From Pseudomonas fluorescens (GTDB lineage: Bacteria > Pseudomonadota > Gammaproteobacteria > Pseudomonadales > Pseudomonadaceae), in assembly GCF_005938625.1 (NCBI RefSeq), contig NZ_VCNJ01000030.1, positions 1-64,000 of the forward strand: DNA of 64,000 nt, written 5' to 3'. The position numbers and the translations under genes are program-made. Positions 42,566 to 51,296 of the stretch are shown in pieces (within the stretch, counting starts at the first letter, position 1; the number at the start of each line of letters is the position of its first letter). Below the pieces are notes generated by a model. The model saw nothing but the letters and a program-made list of their open reading frames with translations, searched no databases and was not told the origin of the DNA.

Positions 42566-45500
42566 TCAATCAGGGATTCGGCTACGCAATATCAGTCCGG
42601 TATCGGACAACCGTTGAGACATGTCCTGCAGGTTGGTGAACTCGATGTCATTCACACGCTGCCACGCAGGTCGGTGGAGGGAGAACTTGCCGTCGCTCAA
42701 GCGAGTGATCGCAGTGCGCTGAAGCATGCCTTGCTTGCTGCGATGAATCAGGGTGTAGGCATCTCCGGTTTTCTTGACCAGATACATACCGCGCCGATAC
42801 AGCAGATTTTCCAGCGTCACTTCACTCCAGTTCGCCTCGGGTGCCTGAACTTTCAAGCGCAAGTCGGCGCGCAGAAGGTCCGGATTTCCTTGCCTGACAG
42901 TGCCACCGGGCGAGCTGCCGCGTGGGACTTCAATACCCGGATCGACATCCACACCCAGCTCTTCACCGGCGCCGACTTCATCGATTCGCAGGCCGATTCC
43001 TCCCTTCAATTCGCTGATGCCAAGCAGTCCTCTGAAGCTGTTGGTGTTGTGAGCATCCGTCACCACGATCCACTTCTTCGGGCTGTTGAGGTAAACGTCG
43101 CCGGTCATGATGTCATTGGTCAGGTAGGTGCTCATCATTTGTTCGTCGACGGAAGGCAGCGGGGTTTTCATTTTGTAGCTCGCGGCGCAGTCGATCGCCT
43201 GGACCCGAACCCCGTTCGCTCGCGCAACCTGGACCAGTTCCAGTGGGTTGAATCGACCGCCAGGATCGGTGCCGAGGCTGTTCAGGTAATTGCGTAAATC
43301 CACGGTAATCTGGCCGCTGGTGAAGTAGCGGTTCAGTTCAACCTGAGCGAAGTCACTGAGCAACCCGCGCATGTAGAGGGTTTTCGCGTGGCGGGCCAGC
43401 GCCGGCATGCTTTCAATCAGAAAACGCAGGCTGGCGATGCGATCAAGGGTTTCTCCCACCACCAGCCCTGAAGCACTTTCAAAAATTTCATCGACAAGTT
43501 CGGTCAGTGGCATCAGGCGGTTGATCCCGGGTATTGCCGGTCGCGCAGGCTGAATAATCCACGGCAGGTTCCTGAAAAAGCCTCGGGCTGAACTCTGCAA
43601 GAGCTGGCGCTTACCGGCGGCGTACAACTCGAACGGGTCATCCATGCCAAAACCGCCGGCCCCATCGGGCTGCAACTGGGCATGGGTTTCGTTGAGGTTC
43701 AACGCCCAGGCTTTAAGCGAACGGCGCACAAGCGGGTCGATGTCGTAGGCACTGGTCACCGGACGCGGGGGCCGTGATGTCGGGGGTTGCGGTTCTGCCG
43801 CTGGTTGCACGGGCGTCTCCGGTGATGCAGGTTCGAAGGTATCGAGTTCGATATCAGGGGCGCATGGCTTGCCCATGCATTGGCCTCCACCTCTGAGCCC
43901 CAGTGCTGACATGCGCTCCCATTCACCTTCGCCATTGAGGCGGATCGGCAAGGCGTGGACGAGCTGGTTGGGACGCTCCGGGTCGACGATTGCCCAGTCG
44001 CCACTGCCGCGAGAGTTGGCGAAGTAGCGCACGTAGTACGGCGCGTCATTCATCAGAATGGCATAGGGAGGATCAGAGTCGAGACGGTAGATACCGTGGA
44101 ATTTCCCGGACTCCTCGCCGAGTGCTGTGCCATCGAGCAGCTCGTTGCATTGATAGCGTTCGGGCACCGGTGGCGGTGGGGCGTTCTGCGCCGGGACCAG
44201 CACTGTTTCATCAAGATTCGGCACGGTGATGTCGATATCGTCCGGCACCATGATCTGCGGTGGGGTGCCGGCCTCGGCGTCAGGATTCAAGGCTTCGCTG
44301 TACTCGGCCATTTCTGCGGCCTCTGCCGCCTCGACCTCGGCGCCAATCTCCAGCATCGGCCCGGTGCCGATCAGCAATGGAAGGTTGAATAACAGGTTGA
44401 TGCCACTCAATACCGCACCCAGCACGCCGGCCTTGCGTTCGGCGTTAGTCTTGCCGTTTTGTGCCTGATCGATATTCAGCCCCATGCTCGCGACGGTGGC
44501 ACCAATCACCGGCAACGCCAGCGGCCAACCGACAGTGGCCATCGGTCCAAACACCTTGAGTCCCGCACTCAGATAACCGATCCACAGCTTTTTGCGCAGA
44601 TCACCATTCGATGTCAGGGACAGGTGGGCTTCTGCGAACATTGCCTGGCGGGTCGAGTCGCGCAGCCAACTGAATGCATCAACGGTCAGCACCAGGTTTG
44701 TACGGTTGATCAGGTGATGGTCGGCCCGGCCCCAGGTGCCCACCAGCCGATTCATCAGATCGCTAATGTTCTCGCTCATGTGCTGACGATCAGCGAGGGC
44801 AAAATGATTCAGGAAGGTCGCGCGGCGTTTTGCGTCGTTCAACTGATCCAGCACCCACCAATGCAGGTCGGCAACCGTTTCCTTGACCACAAATGCCTCG
44901 GTTTCATTGGGCAAATAGATAATCTGCCGGCCGGCGGGGTCGACGATGCGCAGCAGTTGCGTGGCGACATGCCCGTCAACGTCGAAGGCGCAAACATCTC
45001 CCGTTGGTGTGTGACTCGCTTGCAGCATGCTCAGGGTTATCGGCCAGCTGACAGGCCCCACCACCGAGTCCACCACCCATTGGAAGTCACTGCCGGTGAG
45101 TTGCCCAAGATCCAGAGCCTGTACCGCACGGCTAAGGAAATTGCACTTGGCCAGGGTGCGGAAATCTTCGCCGTGACTGTTCCAGAAGTCCGTCAAAATG
45201 GCAGTGTAGTGCCCACTGAAATCGAGGTTCCAGAACGCCTTCAAAACCTCATTGCCATGCAGGCGCACCTGGTTCTTTTCGTCGAAATTCTCGCCCTGTG
45301 GACCTTCCGTGTAGAAGCCACCGTACAGATCGAGAAGATCGGCGTTGTCCTGGTCGGTGGCGCGAAAACGATGAATCACCAACTGCGTCAGGGTCATCGA
45401 TTCGTAGGGTTTTTCGCGGATGTGCTCCCAGCCGGTAAACGATCGGGTGCTGCTCTGGGCCGTCTTGAAACGATGGAAATAAACCTGATCCGGATCAAGG

Positions 45501-45652
45501 CTGGACAGGTCTTTGGCTTCCAGCAGATCACGGGCCGCTTCATGGGCGGCGTCCTGCAGGCCGGGGCAGTTCTGCACGACGGTATACGCGATTCGCTTCA
45601 GAGCCGCTTTGTCTGCCGCGTTTGGCAGAGGACTTTGCTGGGTGGCGTACAT
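42566..45652 (-). CDS. Large toxin-family protein B, degenerate ChaN/TIKI-like C-terminal domain
   Basis: A 1,028-residue paralogue of protein A with the same layout: N-terminal helical region, hydrophobic stretch at about 350-430, YQCNELL (about 498), RGGGQCMGKPC (about 587), and a C-terminal domain from about 720. Long blocks are identical to A (YFHRFKTAQSS, QLVIHRFRATDQDNADLL). The first GxxH motif is again GETL (about 732). At the second motif the Gly is lost but a His remains (TDAH, about 865-868). Start ATG 45652 uses the same leader as A. It lies 101 nt downstream of treR on the same strand. Confidence 0.65.
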   Translation of the reverse strand: MYATQQSPLPNAADKAALKRIAYTVVQNCPGLQDAAHEAARDLLEAKDLSSLDPDQVYFHRFKTAQSSTRSFTGWEHIREKPYESMTLTQLVIHRFRATDQDNADLLDLYGGFYTEGPQGENFDEKNQVRLHGNEVLKAFWNLDFSGHYTAILTDFWNSHGEDFRTLAKCNFLSRAVQALDLGQLTGSDFQWVVDSVVGPVSWPITLSMLQASHTPTGDVCAFDVDGHVATQLLRIVDPAGRQIIYLPNETEAFVVKETVADLHWWVLDQLNDAKRRATFLNHFALADRQHMSENISDLMNRLVGTWGRADHHLINRTNLVLTVDAFSWLRDSTRQAMFAEAHLSLTSNGDLRKKLWIGYLSAGLKVFGPMATVGWPLALPVIGATVASMGLNIDQAQNGKTNAERKAGVLGAVLSGINLLFNLPLLIGTGPMLEIGAEVEAAEAAEMAEYSEALNPDAEAGTPPQIMVPDDIDITVPNLDETVLVPAQNAPPPPVPERYQCNELLDGTALGEESGKFHGIYRLDSDPPYAILMNDAPYYVRYFANSRGSGDWAIVDPERPNQLVHALPIRLNGEGEWERMSALGLRGGGQCMGKPCAPDIELDTFEPASPETPVQPAAEPQPPTSRPPRPVTSAYDIDPLVRRSLKAWALNLNETHAQLQPDGAGGFGMDDPFELYAAGKRQLLQSSARGFFRNLPWIIQPARPAIPGINRLMPLTELVDEIFESASGLVVGETLDRIASLRFLIESMPALARHAKTLYMRGLLSDFAQVELNRYFTSGQITVDLRNYLNSLGTDPGGRFNPLELVQVARANGVRVQAIDCAASYKMKTPLPSVDEQMMSTYLTNDIMTGDVYLNSPKKWIVVTDAHNTNSFRGLLGISELKGGIGLRIDEVGAGEELGVDVDPGIEVPRGSSPGGTVRQGNPDLLRADLRLKVQAPEANWSEVTLENLLYRRGMYLVKKTGDAYTLIHRSKQGMLQRTAITRLSDGKFSLHRPAWQRVNDIEFTNLQDMSQRLSDTGLILRSRIPD

Positions 45653-45715
45653 GCTTTCTCCATCCTTGAGAAATGAAGGCCGAGCATGGCCGATTCGCTC
45701 AAGGGGAGTGCACTA
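45650..45715 (-). promoter_or_regulatory. Conserved 66-nt leader of toxin-family gene B
   Basis: The counterpart of 40085-40150, with the same AGTGCACT palindrome, the CCCTTGAGCGAATCGG core and AAGGATGGAGAAAGCATG at the start. The similarity stops just beyond AGTGCAC on the upstream side. No terminator separates it from treR. Confidence 0.5.
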
Positions 45716-45753
45716 CATATGTACCGCACATGATCGTTGGAAATGTGTCGGGG

Positions 45754-46458
45754 TCAGCGCCGGGCCACGTCGGAAAAGTAGAACTTGTCGAGGGTGTGCC
45801 GCGATTCGGTGTACTCGAACTGACGACCGTCCTGGAGGAAGGTCTGGTTGCTGACCACGATCACATGGCTCTGACCGTCGAGGTCCAGGTGCAGTTGATC
45901 GTCCTTGCTGCGCGGCACCGCTTCGATGGTGCGTTGGGCATAGGCAATTTGTAACTGCAGGGTCTGTTCGATATGCGCATAGATCGATTGCTCGGCGATA
46001 TCGAGGGACAGCCCGGGAATCACTTCGCTGACGAAGTGGTTGATGTCGAGGATGACCCGTTTACCGTCGATCCGCCGTACGCGCTTGATCCGCGTGATGA
46101 GGCTGCCGGGTTCGGCATGGATGTGTTCGAGCAGGGCGCCTTCGAGCGGGATCTGGCTCAGTTCGACCACTTCAGTGCTGACGTCGTTGCCCAGACGCGG
46201 GTAGGTCTCCTGAAAACTGACGATGCCGCCCAGCTGAAACTCGATCGGATTGGTCGAAAGCACAAAGGTGCCCTTGCCGTGGATTTTCTGCGCAAAGCCG
46301 CGTTCCTGAAGCAGTTCGATAGCCTTGCGCACCGTGCCACGGCTGGCCTGATAGCTGTCCATCAGTTCGGTTTCTGAAGGCAGACGGGCGCCGCGCTCCA
46401 GACGCTCAGTCGTGATGCTGGCCAGCAGATCGCTATAGATCTGGTTGTATTTGCTCAT
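45754..46458 (-). CDS. treR: Trehalose operon repressor TreR (GntR family)
   Basis: A 234-residue GntR/HutC-type repressor. The winged helix (about residues 5-70) shows RLPSETELMDSYQASRGTVR and KAIELLQERGFAQKIHGKGT. The UTRA-type effector domain follows (about 85-230) and should sense trehalose 6-phosphate. It is divergent from treP across a 235-nt region that carries two matching palindromes, the probable operators. Position and sequence both support TreR. Confidence 0.93.
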   Translation of the reverse strand: MSKYNQIYSDLLASITTERLERGARLPSETELMDSYQASRGTVRKAIELLQERGFAQKIHGKGTFVLSTNPIEFQLGGIVSFQETYPRLGNDVSTEVVELSQIPLEGALLEHIHAEPGSLITRIKRVRRIDGKRVILDINHFVSEVIPGLSLDIAEQSIYAHIEQTLQLQIAYAQRTIEAVPRSKDDQLHLDLDGQSHVIVVSNQTFLQDGRQFEYTESRHTLDKFYFSDVARR

Positions 46459-46562
46459 GGGTAGGCTCGGTGCCGACAGTGCTCAAAGCCACGAACCTTA
46501 AGGCCAGGGTAGGGCTTTGTCCATGTGGACGATGGAAATCACCTTAGGGCTGAGTAGGAAAA

Positions 46563-46639
46563 TTCGTCTTCGGTCTGGCGGGAATATACATAAACAAACT
46601 CGTCTGTACGAGTTGTTGCATTAACTCGTACAGACGAGT
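46563..46639 (+). promoter_or_regulatory. treP control region with twin TreR-type operators
   Basis: ACTCGTCTGTACGAGTT (46598-46614) and AACTCGTACAGACGAGT (46623-46639) are exact reverse complements of each other, and each is itself nearly palindromic around GTAC. Their centres are 25 nt apart. A weak promoter, TTCGTC-16-TATACA (46563-46590), lies upstream, so repressor binding would block elongation or initiation. Assignment to TreR rests on position. Confidence 0.7.
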
Positions 46640-46693
46640 ATTTTTCGCTTCGGCGTGCTGCCAATAACAACAATCCACAGCGGAAGAACAAGC

Positions 46694-48136
46694 ATGAGCC
46701 ACGACTATCCGAACATTGCCAGGCAATTGCTGCACAGCCTCGGTGGCAGCGAAAACCTCGAACAGGCCGCCCATTGCGTCACGCGGTTGCGGCTGGCCCT
46801 GAAGGACCCGAGCCTGGTCGACACTGCCACGCTCAATCAGATCGATCTGGTCAAAGGCTCGTTCTTCACCGGCGGCCTGTATCAGGTGGTAATCGGTCCG
46901 GGCGAAGTGGAAAAGGTCTATGCCGAATTGCGTCGCCAGACCGGTCTCGCGGCGTCGACCATTGCTGACGTCAAGCAGAAAAGCGCCGAAAAGATCAACG
47001 CCATGCAGCGGCTGGTGCGAGTGTTTTCCGACGTGTTCATGCCGATCCTGCCGGCGCTGATCATTGCCGGCCTGTTGATGGGCATCAACAATCTGCTCGG
47101 CGCCAAAGGCATGTTCATCGAAGGGCAAACCCTGCTCGATGCCTATCCGAAACTCGACGGGCTGTGGAGCCTGATCAACCTGATGGCCAACACCTCGTTC
47201 GTGTTTTTGCCGGCGCTGGTGGGCTGGTCAGCGGCCAAACGCTTTGGCGGCAGCGAGATCCTCGGCATTGTGCTCGGCCTGATGCTGGTGCACCCCGATC
47301 TGCTCAACGCCTGGAACTACGGCAAGGCCGTGGCCGGGCTGGACGGGCAGCAGTTGCCGTACTTCGACATTCTCGGGTTGTTCCAGGTGGAAAAAGTCGG
47401 TTATCAGGGGCAGATCCTGCCGATTCTGCTGGCCGCCTATGTGATGAGCGTCATCGAAAAATGGCTGCGCGCGCGCGTGCCCAACGCCATTCAATTGCTT
47501 GTGGTGCCGATCACCACCATCGTCGTTACGGGCGTGCTGGCGCTGGCGGTGATCGGCCCGGTGACTCGCCACATCGGCATCTTCATCACCGAAGGCCTGG
47601 TCATGTTGTTTGACCTGGCGCCGATGGTGGGTGGAGCGATTTTCGGTCTTCTGTATGCGCCGCTGGTGATCACCGGCATGCACCACATGTTTCTCGCGGT
47701 CGACCTGCAATTGATCTCGACCCAAGGCGGTACCTTTATCTGGCCGATGATCGTCATGTCCAACCTCGCTCAGGGCAGTGCTGCATTGGCGGTGTTCTGG
47801 ATGACCCGTAATGCGCGGGACAAGAGCATGGCGTCGACCTCGGCGATTTCCGCCTACTTCGGTATCACCGAGCCAGCGATGTTCGGCGTCAATCTGCGCT
47901 ACAAGTTTCCGTTTTACGCCGCGTTGACGGGCTCGGCGCTGGGCTGTGTGTTTCTGTCGTTGAACAAGGTTCAGGCCTCGGCCATCGGCGTCGGCGGCCT
48001 GCCAGGATTCATCTCGATCATTCCGCAGTACATCCCGATGTTTGTGCTGGGGATGCTGATTGCCATGCTCGTGCCGTTTGTTCTGACCTGTGCATTGAGC
48101 ATGAAGATTGTCCGGCCCGGTTATCGCGTTGCCTGA
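46694..48136 (+). CDS. treP: PTS trehalose-specific EIIBC component
   Basis: A 480-residue permease. The N-terminal EIIB domain has the phosphorylation cysteine Cys28 (AAHCVTRLRL). About ten membrane segments follow from residue 110, with the EIIC signature GITEPAMFGVNLRYKFPFYA near 395. No EIIA domain is fused, so the EIIA comes from the fusion protein at 51297. It brings in trehalose as trehalose 6-phosphate for TreC. Start ATG 46694 with GGAAGAA upstream; the 13-residue extension is rejected. Confidence 0.93.
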   Translation: MSHDYPNIARQLLHSLGGSENLEQAAHCVTRLRLALKDPSLVDTATLNQIDLVKGSFFTGGLYQVVIGPGEVEKVYAELRRQTGLAASTIADVKQKSAEKINAMQRLVRVFSDVFMPILPALIIAGLLMGINNLLGAKGMFIEGQTLLDAYPKLDGLWSLINLMANTSFVFLPALVGWSAAKRFGGSEILGIVLGLMLVHPDLLNAWNYGKAVAGLDGQQLPYFDILGLFQVEKVGYQGQILPILLAAYVMSVIEKWLRARVPNAIQLLVVPITTIVVTGVLALAVIGPVTRHIGIFITEGLVMLFDLAPMVGGAIFGLLYAPLVITGMHHMFLAVDLQLISTQGGTFIWPMIVMSNLAQGSAALAVFWMTRNARDKSMASTSAISAYFGITEPAMFGVNLRYKFPFYAALTGSALGCVFLSLNKVQASAIGVGGLPGFISIIPQYIPMFVLGMLIAMLVPFVLTCALSMKIVRPGYRVA

Positions 48137-48143
48137 ATCGATC

Positions 48144-48222
48144 TGTAGGAGCTGCCGAAGGCTGCGATCTTTTGATCTTGCCTCTCAAAGTCAAAAGATC
48201 GCAGCCTTCGGCAGCTCCTACA
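48144..48222. repeat. REPIN (GTAGGAGCTGCCGAAGG type)
   Basis: Two near-perfect inverted arms TGTAGGAGCTGCCGAAGGCT...TTTTGA with a loop of about 13 nt lie 7 nt past the treP stop and 31 nt before treC. As the element lies inside the operon, it may lower treC relative to treP. Confidence 0.9.
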
Positions 48223-48253
48223 GAGCTCGTAAAATTCAAGAGGGAAATGCGCC

Positions 48254-49903
48254 ATGCAAGACTGGCAACGTTCGGTGATCTACCAGATTTATCCGAAGAG
48301 CTTTCATAGCCACGCCGGCAACCCGACAGGTGATCTGCTCGGTATCGTCGCCAAGCTCGACTACCTGCACTGGCTGGGTGTCGACTGCTTGTGGATCACG
48401 CCATTCCTGCGTTCGCCGCAACGCGATAACGGCTACGACATCAGCGATTACTACGCCATCGATCCGAGCTACGGCAGCATGGCCGATTGTGAATTGCTGA
48501 TCGCCGAAGCGGGTAAGCGCGGGATCAAGCTGATGCTCGACATCGTGGTCAATCACACCTCGATCGAACACGTCTGGTTCCAGCAGGCGCGCAGCAGCCT
48601 CGACAACCCTTACCGTGATTTCTACATCTGGCGCGATCAGCCAAACAACTGGGAATCCAAATTCGGCGGTTCCGCCTGGGAGTACGAAGCCCAGACCGGT
48701 CAGTATTACCTGCACCTGTTCGACCACACCCAGGCCGACCTGAATTGGGACAACCCCCAGGTGCGCGCCGAAGTGTTCCGGATGATGCAGTTCTGGCGGG
48801 ACAAGGGTGTGGGTGGTTTTCGTCTGGACGTGATCAATCTGATCTCCAAGCCGGAGGACTTTCCCGAGGACAGCAGCGATGGCCGACGCTTTTATACCGA
48901 TGGGCCGAATGTCCACGCGTACTTGCAGCAGATGCACCGCGAGGTCTTCGAAGGGCACGACCTGATCAATGTCGGCGAGATGTCATCGACCAGCCTCGAA
49001 CACTGCATTCGTTATTCGAATCCGCAGTCGAAAGAACTGTCGATGACCTTCAACTTTCACCACTTGAAAGTCGATTATCCGAACTTGCAGAAGTGGGTGC
49101 GCGCCGATTTCGATTTCCTTCAGCTGAAGAAAATTCTGTCTGACTGGCAGACCGGCATGCAGGCCGGTGGTGGCTGGAACGCGCTGTTCTGGTGTAACCA
49201 CGATCAACCGCGAGTGGTCTCGCGCTTCGGCCATGACGGCGAATACCGCGAACTCTCGGCGAAGATGCTCGGCACTGCGCTGCATTTTCTCCAGGGCACG
49301 CCGTTCGTGTATCAGGGCGAAGAGTTGGGCATGACCAATCCGGGGTTCGAATCGATCGAGCATTATCGCGATGTCGAGACGCTGAACATCTTTCGCCTTA
49401 AGCGCGAGGCCGGCAGCAGCGATGCCGACAACATGGCGGCGATCATGCAGAAGTCCCGCGATAACGGTCGCACGCCGATGCACTGGGACGCTGGGCCGAA
49501 CGCCGGTTTCAGCAGCGTCGAGCCGTGGATCGGTGTGCCGGCCAATGCTGCGCAGATCAACGTCGCCCATCAACTCGACGACCCGGACTCGGTGTTGCAT
49601 CACTACCGCCGTCTTATCGCGCTGCGCCGCAGCGAATCGTTGATCACCGACGGGCTGTACCAACAATTACTGCCTGAACATCCGCAGGTCTGGGCGTATG
49701 TGCGTGAAGGTGACGCCGAACGTTTGCTGGTGGTGAACAACTTCTACGGAACAACCTGTGAAGTGCAGTTGCCATCGACGGTCATCAGCGAGTCGATGAG
49801 TCAGCGTCTATTGATCAGCAATTATCCGGACGGGCCATTGCACAAGCGCCAGATGACGTTGCGGCCTTACGAGTCATTCGTTCTGCACCTGATCGATCCC
49901 TGA
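48254..49903 (+). CDS. treC: Trehalose-6-phosphate hydrolase TreC
   Basis: A 549-residue GH13 enzyme that splits trehalose 6-phosphate into glucose and glucose 6-phosphate. The conserved regions are DIVVNHTS (region I, about residue 97), GGFRLDVIN (region II, nucleophile Asp), GEMSS (acid/base Glu) and CNHDQPR (region IV). The N-terminal WQRSVIYQIYPKSFHSHAGN is typical. It acts directly after TreP. Confidence 0.95.
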   Translation: MQDWQRSVIYQIYPKSFHSHAGNPTGDLLGIVAKLDYLHWLGVDCLWITPFLRSPQRDNGYDISDYYAIDPSYGSMADCELLIAEAGKRGIKLMLDIVVNHTSIEHVWFQQARSSLDNPYRDFYIWRDQPNNWESKFGGSAWEYEAQTGQYYLHLFDHTQADLNWDNPQVRAEVFRMMQFWRDKGVGGFRLDVINLISKPEDFPEDSSDGRRFYTDGPNVHAYLQQMHREVFEGHDLINVGEMSSTSLEHCIRYSNPQSKELSMTFNFHHLKVDYPNLQKWVRADFDFLQLKKILSDWQTGMQAGGGWNALFWCNHDQPRVVSRFGHDGEYRELSAKMLGTALHFLQGTPFVYQGEELGMTNPGFESIEHYRDVETLNIFRLKREAGSSDADNMAAIMQKSRDNGRTPMHWDAGPNAGFSSVEPWIGVPANAAQINVAHQLDDPDSVLHHYRRLIALRRSESLITDGLYQQLLPEHPQVWAYVREGDAERLLVVNNFYGTTCEVQLPSTVISESMSQRLLISNYPDGPLHKRQMTLRPYESFVLHLIDP

Positions 49904-50010
49904 CCTTTAACTAGAAAAACCAGCTTGCAAAAAAACACGCAGAGCACTGCGCGGGGGATTTCTGCGCGCCGAATTCATGCAACCAGACAATAAAAACAAT
50001 GGGGTGGCTT

Positions 50011-51234
50011 ATGAAAACAACAATAAATCGCAGCCTTGCAGTCGCAGGTTTTTGCCTGGCCTTACCGCCGACTTCACAAGCGCTGGAGTTTGGCGGCTAT
50101 TTGCGCAGCGGTGTCGGCACGTCGGTCAACAGCAGCGGTCAGTCGTGCTTCCAGTTACCCGGTGCGCAGACCAAATATCGTCTGGGGAACGAGTGCGAGC
50201 AGTACGGTGAGCTGGAGTTGCGCCAGGATCTGTACACCCTCGACGACGGTTCGGTCCTGAGTGTCGACGGCATGGCCTCGCTGTATAACCGCTACGACCG
50301 CAGCCCCACGTTCAAAGACGACAATGGTTCGATACGCTTGCCGCAAGCCTATGCACAGTGGTCGGCAATGCCCGCGCTCAATGGCGGTTCACTCTGGGCC
50401 GGGCGCCGTTACTACAAACGTAATGACATCCACATCTCTGATTTCTATTACTGGAACCAGAGCGCCACCGGGGGCGGGGTCGAAGACGTATTGATCGGCG
50501 ACCTTAAATACAGCTACGCCTTCTCGCGCAAGGACAACCTGTACCAGAAGGACTACATCAATCGGCATGACTTCAACGTCGCCGGTTTCAAGACCAACCC
50601 GGGCGGTGAGCTGGAGTTCGGTTTGAGTTATATCGACAAACCCGACAGCCGCGATGCCCACCGAGGCTGGGCGATCACCACGCAACATGTGCAAACGGAT
50701 TTTTTCGGCGGCAAGAACAAACTGGCGCTGCAATACGGTGAGGGGCCAGGCACCGGGCTGGGCTACACCGGCAACGTCAAACTGGACGACAGCAATAAAA
50801 GTTACCGGATCGTCGAGTTTTTCGACTGGCAGGTGACCCCGCGTTTTGGCGGTCAGATCGAGGCGGTGTATCAGAAAGACATTCGTCCGGACGGGGCGGA
50901 TCAGAACTGGATTTCCTTGGGTGTCCGGCCTGCCTACGCGCTCAGTGAACAGTTCAAACTGGTCACCGAACTGGGTCACGATCAAGTCGAAGCGCCGGGC
51001 GGCACGCGCAAGCTGAGCAAGTTCACGTTTGCCCCGACCTGGTCGCCCAAAGGCCCGGAGTTCTGGGCGCGTCCCGAGGTGCGTCTGTATTACACGTACG
51101 CCACCTGGAACGAGGCAGCCAAACGTGCGGCCAATGAACTGGCGAAAGGCTCGGCACTGTCTGACACCGGCGCTTTCGGCACGGCTCGCCACGGTGCGAA
51201 TGTCGGATTGCAGGTCGAATACTGGTGGAAATAA
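50011..51234 (+). CDS. Maltoporin-like (LamB-family) carbohydrate porin
   Basis: A 407-residue outer-membrane protein. A signal peptide ends near SQALEF. Long beta-strand stretches with alternating aromatic residues follow (YAQWSAMPALNGGSLWAGRR, then DIHISDFYYWNQSATGGGVE), matching LamB features such as the WAGRRYY strand and the terminal aromatic strand VEYWWK. It sits within the trehalose locus, so it probably lets trehalose cross the outer membrane. The start at 50011 follows GGGGTGG. Confidence 0.85.
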   Translation: MKTTINRSLAVAGFCLALPPTSQALEFGGYLRSGVGTSVNSSGQSCFQLPGAQTKYRLGNECEQYGELELRQDLYTLDDGSVLSVDGMASLYNRYDRSPTFKDDNGSIRLPQAYAQWSAMPALNGGSLWAGRRYYKRNDIHISDFYYWNQSATGGGVEDVLIGDLKYSYAFSRKDNLYQKDYINRHDFNVAGFKTNPGGELEFGLSYIDKPDSRDAHRGWAITTQHVQTDFFGGKNKLALQYGEGPGTGLGYTGNVKLDDSNKSYRIVEFFDWQVTPRFGGQIEAVYQKDIRPDGADQNWISLGVRPAYALSEQFKLVTELGHDQVEAPGGTRKLSKFTFAPTWSPKGPEFWARPEVRLYYTYATWNEAAKRAANELAKGSALSDTGAFGTARHGANVGLQVEYWWK

Positions 51235-51242
51235 GCGATGCT

Positions 51243-51263
51243 GATGGAGCATCGCGCTCCATC
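51243..51263 (+). other. Hairpin between porin and PTS fusion gene
   Basis: GATGGAGC and GCTCCATC pair around ATCGC, 14 nt past the porin stop. There is no T run, so it is more likely an mRNA-stabilising or processing hairpin than a terminator. It may allow the porin message to exceed that of the downstream gene. Confidence 0.5.
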
Positions 51264-51296
51264 GGCACTTCAAAGCATAAAACTGCAGGTGACGTC

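Noticed and set aside
44459..45676. A 405-codon plus-strand frame opposite toxin gene B
   Set aside because: Antisense shadow; the parallel frame over gene A is not conserved in the same phase, so it is not a shared gene.
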